From assembly GCA_905220665.1 (NCBI GenBank), contig CAJNAR010000055.1, forward strand, positions 1 to 49,174: DNA of 49,174 nt. The letters are read 5' to 3'. A model generated the notes under the pieces. It was not told the origin of the DNA. It was given only the letters and a program-made list of their open reading frames with translations, and did not search any database. The translations under genes and the position numbers were made by a program. Numbering within the stretch: the first letter of the stretch is position 1; each line of letters starts with the position of its first letter. This DNA comes from Albugo candida. Its lineage: Eukaryota; Oomycota; Peronosporomycetes; Albuginales; Albuginaceae. Of the stretch, positions 23,733-36,272 are shown piece by piece.

Positions 23733-25525
23733 CTATTTATAGTGCGTATAATTGATATTGGAGGAGAAAAGATTAAAAAGAATGCTAATATAGAGACAAT
23801 TTGGTTCCTTTCGTTCATTTCTCATCCAGCACTCGAGTTTCTCAGTTTGTCGTTTCTGACTTCTGATAGTGATTCCTTCAAAAAAGATGCCTTCCTTTAC
23901 GTAAAATCTTAGCAGATACTTTTGCTGCGCGAATACTACTTTCCTACGATTTCTCGCCAAAAATGCTCCGTGGCAAAGCGGATTGGTAAAAACTGGCAAA
24001 TATAGCTCGATAGAGAATCGGTTGTGGTCAATGCATTAACTTTATGTTCATTACCTCTATGTTCGGTTTTTTGTACTGGTGTAATTTGTAGCAAAGATAT
24101 TTCTCTCTCTCTTTTTCAAGGCCCACATTATGCAGATGGTATTTCAGATGGTATGACTCAGGCTCATGTTGGTTCGTGATGATCTTGTGGCATGCGTGCC
24201 TAGCGATATATCAAGGCTACGAAAGCGAGAAAGAACACATCGTTTATCGAGTTCAGGGAACCCTTGAGATTGAATTGCAAATAATCGACAAGATCAACAA
24301 GCGCTGTGGAAAACAATTGACGAGACAATTCTATTTATAGTGCGTATAATTGATATTCGAGGAGAAAAGATCAAAAAGAATGCTAATATAGAGACAATTT
24401 GGTTCCTTTCGTTCATTTCTCATCCAGCACTCGAGTTTCTCAGTTTGTCGTTTCTGACTTCTGATAGTGATTCCTTCAAAAAAGATGCCTTCCTTTACGT
24501 AAAATCTTAGCAGATACTTTTGCTGCGCGAATACTACTTTCCTACGATTTCTCGCCAAAAATGCTCCGTGGCAAAGCGGATTGGTAAAACTGGCAAATAT
24601 AGCTCAATAGAGAATCGGTTGTGGTCAATGCATTAACTTTATGTTCATTACATTTATGTTCGGTTTTTTGTACTGGTGTAATTTGTAGCAAAGATATTTC
24701 TCTCTCTCTTTTTCAAGGCCCACATCATGCAGATGGTATTTCAGATGGTATGACTCAGGCTCATGTTGGTTCGTGATGATCTTGTGGCATGCGTGCCTAG
24801 CGATATATCAAGGCTACGAAAGCGAGAAAGGACACATCGTTTATCGAGTTCACGGAACCCTTAAGATTGAATTGCAAATAATCGACAAGATCAACAAGCG
24901 CTGTGGAAAACAATTGACGAGACAATTCTATTTATAGTGCGTATAATTGATATTCGAGGAGAAAAGATCAAAAAGAATGCTAATATAGAGACAATTTGGT
25001 TCCTTTCGTTCATTTCTCATCCAGCACTCGAGTTTCTCAGTTTGTCGTTTCTGACTTCTGATAGTGATTCCTTCAAAAAAGATGCCTTCCTTTACGTAAA
25101 ATCTTAGCAGATACTTTTGCTGCGCGAATACTACTTTCCTACGATTTTGTCGCCAAAAATGCTCCGTGGGAAACCGGATTGGTAAAAACTGGCAAATATA
25201 GCTCGATAGAGAATCGGTTGTGGTCAATGCATTAACTTTATGTTCATTACCTCTATGTTCGTTTCTTGTACTGGTGTAATTTGTAGCAAAGGTTTTTCTC
25301 TCTCTCTTTTTCAAGGTCCACAAGATGCAGATGGTATTTCAGATGGTATGACTCAGGCTCATGTTGGTTCGTGATGATCTTGTGGCATGCGTGCCTAGCG
25401 ATATATCAAGGCTACGAAAGCGAGAAAGGACACATCGTTTATCGAGTTCACGGAACCCTTAAGATTGAATTGCAAATAATCGACAAGATCAACAAGCGCT
25501 GTGGAAAACAATTGACGAGACAATT
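23733..25525 (+). repeat. Copies #40-#42
   Basis: #40: GGAGG, type a box, GTTCGGTTTTTTG, CACATTATG, K2. #41: CGAGG, type a box with one A lost in GGTAAAACTGG, and CATTACATTTATG. #42: CGAGG, long site, type c box, GTTTCTTG and the clustered AAGGTCCAC change. #41 and #42 correspond to #25 and #26 in the 16-copy superperiod, whereas #40 differs from #24 at many sites. Confidence 0.88.
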
Positions 25526-27916
25526 CTATTTATAGTGCGTATAATTGATATTGGAGGAGAAAAGATTAAAAAGAATGCTAATACAGAGACAATTTGGTTC
25601 CTTTCGTTCATTTCTCATCCAGCACTCGAGTTTCTCAGTTTGTCGTTTCTGACTTCCGATAGTAATTCCTTCATAAAAGATGCCTTCCTTTACGTAAAAT
25701 CTTAGTAGATACTTTTGCTGCGCGAATACTACTTTCCTACGATTTCTCGCCAAAAATGCTCCGTGGCAACGCGGATTGGTAAAAACTGGCAAATATAGCT
25801 CAATAGAGAATCGGTTGTGGTCAATGCATTAACTTTATGTTCATTACCTCTATGTTCGGTTTTTTGTACTGGTGTAATTTGTAGCAAAGATATTTCTCTC
25901 TCTCTTTTTCAAGGCCCACATCATGCAGATGGTATTTCAGATGGTATGACTCTGGCTCATGTTGGTTCGTGATGATCTTGTGGCATGCGTGCCTAGCGAT
26001 ATATCAAGGCTACGAAAGCGAGAAATGACATATCCTGTATCGAGTTCACGGAACCCTTAGGATTGAATTGCAAACAATCGACAAGATCAACAAGCGCTGT
26101 GGAAAACAATTGACGAGACAATTCTATTTATAGTGCGTATAATTGATATTCGAGGAGAAAAGATCAAAAAGAATGCTAATATAGAGACAATTTGGTTCCT
26201 TTCGTTCATTTCTCATCCAGCACTCGAGTTTCTCAGTTTGTCGTTTCTGACTTCTGATAGTGATTCCTTCATAAAAGATGCCTTCCTTTACGTAAAATCT
26301 TAGCAGATACTTTTGCTGCGCGAATACTACTTTCCTACGATTTCTCGCCAAAAATGCTCCGTGGGAAACCGGATTGGTAAAAACTGGCAAATATAGCTCG
26401 ATAGAGAATCGGTTGTGGTCAATGCGTTAACTTTATGTTCATTACCTCTATGTTCGTTTTTTGTACTGGTGTAATTTGTAGCAAAGATATTTCTCTCTCT
26501 CTTTTTCAAGGCCCACAAGATGCAGATGGTATTTCAGATGGTATGACTCAGGCTCATGTTGGTTCGTGATGATCTTGTGGCATGCGTGCCTAGCGATATA
26601 TCAAAGCTACGAAAGCGAGAAAGAACACATCGTTTATCGAGTTCACGGAACCCTTAAGATTGAATTGCAAATAATCGACAAGATCAACAAGCGCTGTGGA
26701 AAACAATTGACGAGACAATTCTATTTATAGTGCGTATAATTGATATTGGAGGAGAAAAGATTAAAAAGAATGCTAATATAGAGACAATTTGGTTCCTTTC
26801 GTTCATTTCTCATCCAGCACTCGAGTTTCTCAGTTTGTCGTTTCTGACTTCTGATAGTGATTCCTTCAAAAAAGATGCCTTCCTTTACGTAAAATCTTAG
26901 CAGATACTTTTGCTGCGCGAATACTACTTTCCTACGATTTTGTCGCCAAAAATGCTCCGTGGGAAACCGGATTGGTGAAAACTGGCAAATATAGCTCAAT
27001 AGAGAATCGGTTGTGGTCAATGCATTAACTTTATGTTCATTACCTCTATGTTCGTTTCTTGTACTGGTGTAATTTGTAGCAAAGGTTTTTCTCTCTCTCT
27101 TTTTCAAGGTCCACAAGATGCAGATGGTATTTCAGATGGTATGACTCAGGCTCATGTTGGTTCGTGATGATCTTGTGGCATGCGTGCCTAGCGATATATC
27201 AAGGCTACGAAAGCGAGAAAGGACACATCGTTTATCGAGTTCACGGAACCCTTAAGATTGAATTGCAAATAATCGACAAGATCAACAAGCGCTGTGGAAA
27301 ACAATTGACGAGACAATTCTATTTATAGTGCGTATAATTGATATTGGAGGAGAAAAGATTAAAAAGAATGCTAATACAGAGACAATTTGGTTCCTTTCGT
27401 TCATTTCTCATCCAACACTCGAGTTTCTCAGTTTGTCGTTTCTGACTTCCGATAGTAATTCCTTCATAAAAGATGCCTTCCTTTACGTAAAATCTTAGCA
27501 GATACTTTTGCTGCGCGAATACTACTTTCCTACGATTTCTCGCCAAAAATGCTCCGTGGCAAAGCGGATTGGTAAAAACTGGCAAATATAGCTCGATAGA
27601 GAATCGGTTGTGGTCAATGCATTAACTTTATGTTCATTACCTCTATGTTCGGTTTTTTGTACTGGTGTAATTTGTAGCAAAGATATTTCTCTCTCTCTTT
27701 TTCAAGGCCCACATCATGCAGATGGTATTTCAGATGGTATGACTCTGGCTCATGTTGGTTCGTGATGATCTTGTGGCATGCGTGCCTAGCGATATATCAA
27801 GGCTACGAAAGCGAGAAATGACATATCCTGTATCGAGTTCACGGAACCCTTAGGATTGAATTGCAAACAATCGACAAGATCAACAAGCGCTGTGGAAAAC
27901 AATTGACGAGACAATT
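25526..27916 (+). repeat. Copies #43-#46, related to the three-copy repeat
   Basis: #43 and #44 correspond to #27 and #28 at 9,549 bp. #43 has AATACAG, CCGATAGTAAT, CTCTGGCTC, TGACAT and CAAACAATCG but a type d box and CTTAGTAGATA. #44 has the type c box, GCGTTAAC, GAACAC and TATCAAAGCTACG. #45 is GGAGG with AAAAAA, long site, type c box, GGTGAAAAC and AAGGTCCAC. #46 repeats the #27 pattern and is the last copy in the window with a K3 tail. Confidence 0.88.
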
Positions 27917-30900
27917 CTATTTATAGTGCGTATAATTGATATTGCAGGAGAAAAGATTAAAAAGAATGCTAATATAGAGACAATTTGGTTCCTTTCGTTC
28001 ATTTCTCATCCAGCACTCGAGTTTCTCAGTTTGTCGTTTCTGACTTCTGATAGTGATTCCTTCATAAAAGATGCCTTCCTTTACGTAAAATCTTAGCAGA
28101 TACTTTTGCTGCGCGAATACTACTTTCCTACGATTTCTCGCCAAAAATGCTCCGTGGCAACGCGGATTGGTAAAAACTGGCAAATATAGCTCGATAGAGA
28201 ATCGGTTGTGGTCAATGCATTAACTTTATGTTCATTACCTCTATGTTCGTTTCTTGTACTGGTGTAATTTGTAGCAAAGGTTTTTCTCTCTCTCTTTTTC
28301 AAGGTCCACAAGATGCAGATGGTATTTCAGATGGTATGACTCAGGCTCATGTTGGTTCGTGATGATCTTGTGGCATGCGTGCCTAGCGATATATCAAGGC
28401 TACGAAAGCGAGAAAGGACACATCGTTTATCGAGTTCACGGAACCCTTAAGATTGAATTGCAAATAATCGACAAGATCAACAAGCGCTGTGGAAAACAAT
28501 TGACGAGACAATTCTATTTATAGTGCGTATAATTGATATTCGAGGAGAAAAGATCAAAAAGAATGCTAATATAGAGACAATTTGGTTCCTTTCGTTCATT
28601 TCTCATCCAGCACTCGAGTTTCTCAGTTTGTCGTTTCTGACTTCTGATAGTGATTCCTTCATAAAAGATGCCTTCCTTTACGTAAAATCTTAGCAGATAC
28701 TTTTGCTGCGCGAATACTACTTTCCTACGATTTCTCGCCAAAAATGCTCCGTGGGAAACCGGATTGGTAAAAACTGGCAAATATAGCTCGATAGAGAATC
28801 GGTTGTGGTCAATGCATTAACTTTATGTTCATTACCTCTATGTTCGGTTTTTTGTACTGGTGTAATTTGTAGCAAAGATATTTCTCTCTCTCTTTTTCAA
28901 GGCCCACATCATGCAGATGGTATTTCAGATGGTATGACTCAGGCTCATGTTGGTTCGTGATGATCTTGTGGCATGCGTGCCTAGCGATATATCAAGGCTA
29001 CGAAAGCGAGAAAGAACACATCGTTTATCGAGTTCACGGAACCCTTAAGATTGAATTGCAAATAATCGACAAGATCAACAAGCGCTGTGGAAAACAATTG
29101 ACGAGACAATTCTATTTATAGTGCGTATAATTGATATTGGAGGAGAAAAGATTAAAAAGAATGCTAATATAGAGACAATTTGTTTCCTTTCGTTCATTTC
29201 TCATCCAACACTCGAGTTTCTCAGTTTGTCGTTTCTGACTTCTGATAGTGATTCCTTCAAAAAAGATGCCTTCCTTTACGTAAAATCTTAGCAGATACTT
29301 TTGCTGCGCGAATACTACTTTCCTACGATTTCTCGCCAAAAATGCTCCGTGGCAACGCGGATTGGTAAAAACTGGCAAATATAGCTCGATAGAGAATCGG
29401 TTGTGGTCAATGCATTAACTTTATGTTCATTACCTCTATGTTCGTTTCTTGTACTGGTGTAATTTGTAGCAAAGGTTTTTCTCTCTCTCTTTTTCAAGGT
29501 CCACAAGATGCAGATGGTATTTCAGATGGTATGACTCAGGCTCATGTTGGTTCGTGATGATCTTGTGGCATGCGTGCCTAGCGATATATCAAGGCTACGA
29601 AAGCGAGAAAGGACACATCGTTTATCGAGTTCACGGAACCCTTAAGATTGAATTGCAAATAATCGACAAGATCAACAAGCGCTGTGGAAAACAATTGACG
29701 AGACAATTCTATTTATAGTGCGTATAATTGATATTCGAGGAGAAAAGATCAAAAAGAATGCTAATATAGAGACAATTTGGTTCCTTTCGTTCATTTCTCA
29801 TCCAGCACTCGAGTTTCTCAGTTTGTCGTTTCTGACTTCTGATAGTGATTCCTTCATAAAAGATGCCTTCCTTTACGTAAAATCTTAGCAGATACTTTTG
29901 CTGCGCGAATACTACTTTCCTACGATTTCTCGCCAAAAATGCTCCGTGGGAAACCGGATTGGTAAAAACTGGCAAATATAGCTCGATAGAGAATCGGTTG
30001 TGGTCAATGCATTAACTTTATGTTCATTACCTCTATGTTCGGTTTTTTGTACTGGTGTAATTTGTAGCAAAGATATTTCTCTCTCTCTTTTTCAAGGCCC
30101 ACATCATGCAGATGGTATTTCAGATGGTATGACTCTGGCTCATGTTGGTTCGTGATGATCTTGTGGCATGCGTGCCTAGCGATATATCAAGGCTACGAAA
30201 GCGAGAAAGAACACATCGTTTATCGAGTTCACGGAACCCTTGAGATTGAATTGCAAATAATCGACAAGATCAACAAGCGCTGTGGAAAACAATTGACGAG
30301 ACAATTCTATTTATAGTGCGTATAATTGATATTCGAGGAGAAAAGATCAAAAAGAATGCTAATATAGAGACAATTTGGTTCCTTTCGTTCATTTCTCATC
30401 CAACACTCGAGTTTCTCAGTTTGTCGTTTCTGACTTCTGATAGTGATTCCTTCATAAAAGATGCCTTCCTTTACGTAAAATCTTAGCAGATACTTTTGCT
30501 GCGCGAATACTACTTTCCTACGATTTCTCGCCAAAAATGCTCCGTGGGAAACCGGATTGGTAAAAACTGGCAAATATAGCTCGATAGAGAATCGGTTGTG
30601 GTCAATGCATTAACTTTATGTTCATTACCTCTATGTTCGGTTTTTTGTACTGGTGTAATTTGTAGCAAAGATATTTCTCTCTCTCTTTTTCAAGGCCCAC
30701 ATCATGCAGATGGTATTTCAGATGGTATGACTCAGGCTCATGTTGGTTCGTGATGATCTTGTGGCATGCGTGCCTAGCGATATATCAAGGCTACGAAAGC
30801 GAGAAAGGACACATCGTTTATCGAGTTCACGGAACCCTTAAGATTGAATTGCAAATAATCGACAAGATCAACAAGCGCTGTGGAAAACAATTGACGAGAC

Positions 30901-31500
30901 AATTCTATTTATAGTGCGTATAATTGATATTGGAGGAGAAAAGATTAAAAAGAATGCTAATATAGAGACAATTTGTTCCTTTCGTTCATTTCTCATCCAA
31001 CACTCGAGTTTCTCAGTTTGTCGTTTCTGACTTCTGATAGTGATTCCTTCAAAAAAGATGCCTTCCTTTACGTAAAATCTTAGCAGATACTTTTGCTGCG
31101 CGAATACTACTTTCCTACGATTTCTCGCCAAAAATGCTCCGTGGCAACGCGGATTGGTAAAAACTGGCAAATATAGCTCGATAGAGAATCGGTTGTGGTC
31201 AATGCATTAACTTTATGTTCATTACCTCTATGTTCGTTTTTTGTACTGGTGTAATTTGTAGCAAAGATATTTCTCTCTCTCTTTTTCAAGGCCCACATTA
31301 TGCAGATGGTATTTCAGATGGTATGACTCAGGCTCATGTTGGTTCGTGATGATCTTGTGGCATGCGTGCCTAGCGATATATCAAGGCTACGAAAGCGAGA
31401 AAGGACACATCGTTTATCGAGTTCACGGAACCCTTAAGATTGAATTGCAAATAATCGACAAGATCAACAAGCGCTGTGGAAAACAATTGACGAGACAATT
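27917..31500 (+). repeat. Copies #47-#52, alternating type c and d copies
   Basis: #48, #50 and #51 have a type c box with GTTCGGTTTTTTG and CACATCATG. #47, #49 and #52 have type d boxes; #49 and #52 carry the TTTGTTTCC lineage marker (TTTGTTCC, one base shorter, in #52). #47 and #49 share AAGGTCCAC and GTTTCTTG. #50 has CTCTGGCTC and CACGG with TTGAG, an unusual K1/K2 combination. K3 tails are absent from here to the right end. Confidence 0.88.
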
Positions 31501-33886
31501 CTATTTATAGTGCGTATAATTGATATTGAGGAGAAAAGATTAAAAAGAATGCTAATACAGAGACAATTTGGTTCCTTTCGTTCATTTCTCATCCAACACT
31601 CGAGTTTCTCAGTTTGTCGTTTCTGACTTCCGATAGTAATTCCTTCATAAAAGATGCCTTCCTTTACGTAAAATCTTAGCAGATACTTTTGCTGCGCGAA
31701 TACTACTTTCCTACGATTTCTCGCCAAAAATGCTCCGTGGCAAAGCGGATTGGTAAAAACTGGCAAATATAGCTCGATAGAGAATCGGTTGTGGTCAATG
31801 CATTAACTTTATGTTCATTACCTCTATGTTCGTTTCTTGTACTGGTGTAATTTGTAGCAAAGGTTTTTCTCTCTCTCTTTTTCAAGGCCCACAAGATGCA
31901 GATGGTATTTCAGATGGTATGACTCAGGCTCATGTTGGTTCGTGATGATCTTGTGGCATGCGTGCCTAGCGATATATCAAGGCTACGAAAGCGAGAAAGG
32001 ACACATCGTTTATCGAGTTCACGGAACCCTTAAGATTGAATTGCAAATAATCGACAAGATCAACAAGCGCTGTGGAAAACAATTGACGAGACAATTCTAT
32101 TTATAGTGCGTATAATTGATATTGGAGGAGAAAAGATTAAAAAGAATGCTAATACAGAGACAATTTGGTTCCTTTCGTTCATTTCTCATCCAACACTCGA
32201 GTTTCTCAGTTTGTCGTTTCTGACTTCTGATAGTGATTCCTTCATAAAAGATGCCTTCCTTTACGTAAAATCTTAGCAGATACTTTTGCTGCGCGAATAC
32301 TACTTTCCTACGATTTTCGCCAAAAATGCTCCGTGGCAAAGCGGATTGGTAAAAACTGGCAAATATAGCTCGATAGAGAATCGGTTGTGGTCAATGCATT
32401 AACTTTATGTTCATTACCTCTATGTTCGGTTTTTGTACTGGTGTAATTTGTAGCAAAGATATTTCTCTCTCTCTTTTTCAAGGCCCACATTATGCAGATG
32501 GTATTTCAGATGGTATGACTCAGGCTCATGTTGGTTCGTGATGATCTTGTGGCATGCGTGCCTAGCGATATATCAAGGCTACGAAAGCGAGAAAGGACAC
32601 ATCGTTTATCGAGTTCACGGAACCCTTAAGATTGAATTGCAAATAATCGACAAGATCAACAAGCGCTGTGGAAAACAATTGACGAGACAATTCTATTTAT
32701 AGTGCGTATAATTGATATTGGAGGAGAAAAGATTAAAAAGAATGCTAATACAGAGACAATTTGGTTCCTTTCGTTCATTTCTCATCCAGCACTCGAGTTT
32801 CTCAGTTTGTCGTTTCTGACTTCCGATAGTAATTCCTTCATAAAAGATGCCTTCCTTTACGTAAAATCTTAGCAGATACTTTTGCTGCGCGAATACTACT
32901 TTCCTACGATTTCTCGCCAAAAATGCTCCGTGGCAACGCGGATTGGTAAAAACTGGCAAATATAGCTCGATAGAGAATCGGTTGTGGTCAATGCATTAAC
33001 TTTATGTTCATTACCTCTATGTTCGTTTCTTGTACTGGTGTAATTTGTAGCAAAGGTTTTTCTCTCTCTCTTTTTCAAGGCCCACAAGATGCAGATGGTA
33101 TTTCAGATGGTATGACTCAGGCTCATGTTGGTTCGTGATGATCTTGTGGCATGCGTGCCTAGCGATATATCAAGGCTACGAAAGCGAGAAAGGACACATC
33201 GTTTATCGAGTTCACGGAACCCTTAAGATTGAATTGCAAATAATCGACAAGATCAACAAGCGCTGTGGAAAACAATTGACGAGACAATTCTATTTATAGT
33301 GCGTATAATTGATATTGGAGGAGAAAAGATTAAAAAGAATGCTAATACAGAGACAATTTGGTTCCTTTCGTTCATTTCTCATCCAACACTCGAGTTTCTC
33401 AGTTTGTCGTTTCTGACTTCTGATAGTGATTCCTTCAAAAAGATGCCTTCCTTTACGTAAAATCTTAGCAGATACTTTTGCTGCGCGAATACTACTTTCC
33501 TACGATTTCTCGCCAAAAATGCTCCGTGGCAACGCGGATTGGTAAAAACTGGCAAATATAGCTCGATAGAGAATCGGTTGTGGTCAATGCATTAACTTTA
33601 TGTTCATTACCTCTATGTTCGGTTTTTTGTACTGGTGTAATTTGTAGCAAAGATATTTCTCTCTCTCTTTTTCAAGGCCCACATTATGCAGATGGTATTT
33701 CAGATGGTATGACTCAGGCTCATGTTGGTTCGTGATGATCTTGTGGCATGCGTGCCTAGCGATATATCAAGGCTACGAAAGCGAGAAAGGACACATCGTT
33801 TATCGAGTTCACGGAACCCTTAAGATTGAATTGCAAATAATCGACAAGATCAACAAGCGCTGTGGAAAACAATTGACGAGACAATT
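31501..33886 (+). repeat. Two-copy alternating unit, left occurrence (#53-#56)
   Basis: Odd copies (#53, #55): AATACAG, CCGATAGTAAT, ATAAA, GTTTCTTG / AAGGTTT, CACAAGATG. Even copies (#54, #56): AATACAG, TGATAGTGAT, CACATTATG and no GTTTCTTG. All have K1 tails. Boxes are a, a, d, d. #53 begins ATTGAGG, one base short. #54 has GATTTTCGCC, the shortest form of the p220 site. #56 has five A's at p149 instead of six. Confidence 0.87.
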
Positions 33887-36272
33887 CTATTTATAGTGCG
33901 TATAATTGATATTGGAGGAGAAAAGATTAAAAAGAATGCTAATACAGAGACAATTTGGTTCCTTTCGTTCATTTCTCATCCAACACTCGAGTTTCTCAGT
34001 TTGTCGTTTCTGACTTCCGATAGTAATTCCTTCATAAAAGATGCCTTCCTTTACGTAAAATCTTAGCAGATACTTTTGCTGCGCGAATACTACTTTCCTA
34101 CGATTTCTCGCCAAAAATGCTCCGTGGCAAAGCGGATTGGTAAAAACTGGCAAATATAGCTCAATAGAGAATCGGTTGTGGTCAATGCATTAACTTTATG
34201 TTCATTACCTCTATGTTCGTTTTTTGTACTGGTGTAATTTGTAGCAAAGATATTTCTCTCTCTCTTTTTCAAGGCCCACATCATGCAGATGGTATTTCAG
34301 ATGGTATGACTCAGGCTCATGTTGGTTCGTGATGATCTTGTGGCATGCGTGCCTAGCGATATATCAAGGCTACGAAAGCGAGAAAGGACACATCGTTTAT
34401 CGAGTTCACGGAACCCTTAAGATTGAATTGCAAATAATCGACAAGATCAACAAGCGCTGTGAAAAACAATTGACGAGACAATTCTATTTATAGTGCGTAT
34501 AATTGATATTCGAGGAGAAAAGATCAAAAAGAATGCTAATATAGAGAGAATTTGGTTCCTTTCGTTCATTTCTCATCCAGCACTCGAGTTTCTCAGTTTG
34601 TCGTTTCTGACTTCTGATAGTGATTCCTTCAAAAAGATGCCTTCCTTTACGTAAAATCTTAGCAGATACTTTTGCTGCGCGAATACTACTTTCCTACGAT
34701 TTTGTCGCCAAAAATGCTTCGTGGCAAAGCGGGTTGGTAAAAACTGGCAAATATAGCTCAATAGAGAATCGGTTGTGGTCAATGCATTAACTTTATGTTC
34801 ATTACCTCTATGTTCGGTTTTTTGTACTGGTGTAATTTGTAGCAAAGATATTTCTCTCTCTCTTTTTCAAGGCCCACATCATGCAGATGGTATTTCAGAT
34901 GGTATGACTCAGGCTCATGTTGGTTCGTGATGATCTTGTGGCATGCGTGCCTAGCGATATATCAAGGCTACGAAAGCGAGAAAGAACACATCGTTTATCG
35001 AGTTCAGGGAACCCTTGAGATTGAATTGCAAATAATCGACAAGATCAACAAGCGCTGTGAAAAACAATTGACGAGACAATTCTATTTATAGTGCGTATAA
35101 TTGATATTGGAGGAGAAAAGATCAAAAAGAATGCTAATATAGAGACAATTTGGTTCCTTTCGTTCATTTCTCATCCAGCACTCGAGTTTCTCAGTTTGTC
35201 GTTTCTGACTTCTGATAGTGATTCCTTCAAAAAGATGCCTTCCTTTACGTAAAATCTTAGCAGATACTTTTGCTGCGCGAATACTACTTTCCTACGATTT
35301 CTCGCCAAAAATGCTTCGTGGCAAAGCGGGTTGGTAAAAACTGGCAAATATAGCTCGATAGAGAATCCGTTTTGGTCAATGGATGAACTCTATGTTCATA
35401 ACCTCTATGTTCGTTTTTTGTACTGGTGTAATTTGTAGCAAAGGTTTTTCTCTCTCTCTTTTTCAAGGCCCACAAGATGCAGATGGTATTTCAGATGGTA
35501 TCACTCAGGCTCATGTTGGTTCGTGATGATCTTGTGGCATGCGTGCCTAGCGATATATCAAGGCTACGAAAGCGAGAAAGGACACATCGTTTATCGAGTT
35601 CACGGAACCCTTAAGATTGAATTGCAAATAATCGACAATCAACAAGCGCTGTGAAAAACAATTGACGAGACAATTCTATTTATAGTGCGTATAATTGATA
35701 TTCGAGGAGAAAAGATCAAAAAGAACGCTAATATAGAGACAATTTGGTTCCTTTCGTTCATTTCTCATCCAGCACTCGAGTTTCTCAGTTTGTCGTTTCT
35801 GACTTCTGATAGTGATTCCTCAAAAAAGATGCCTTCCTTTACGTAAAATCTTAGCAGATACTTTTGCTGCGCGAATACTACTTTCCTACGATTTTGTCGC
35901 CAAAAATGCTTCGTGGGAAACCGGATTGGTAAAAACTGGCAAATATAGCTCGATAGAGAATCGGTTGTGGTCAATGCATTAACTTTATGTTCATTACCTC
36001 TATGTTCGTTTCTTGTACTGGTGTAATTTGTAGCAAAGGTTTTTCTCTCTCTCTTTTTCAAGGCCCACAAGATGCAGATGGTATTTCAGATGGTATGACT
36101 CAGGCTCATGTTGGTTCGTGATGATCTTGTGGCATGCGTGCCTAGCGATATATCAAGGCTACAAAAGCGAGAAAGAACACATCGTTTATCGAGTTCAGGG
36201 AACCCTTGAGATTGAATTGCAAATAATCGACAAGATCAACAAGCGCTGTGGAAAACACTTGACGAGACAATT
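33887..36272 (+). repeat. Copies #57-#60
   Basis: #57, #58 and #59 consecutively share TGTGAAAAAC near their ends (other copies TGTGGAAAAC, except #17). #58 joins the long site to a type b box and has AGAGAGAATTT. #59 is the first b/h2 copy since #15, with TATCACTCAGG and a 2-bp deletion (CGACAATCAAC), giving 594 bp. #60 has AACGCT, CCTCAAAAAAG, a type e box, CTACAAAAGC, K2 and AACACTTGAC. Confidence 0.88.
35909..35925 (+). other. CENP-B-box-like 17-mer (type e), copy #60
   Basis: Same 15-of-17 match, but in a copy with an ordinary CT tract, so the type e box is not tied to the 592-bp form. Confidence 0.45.
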
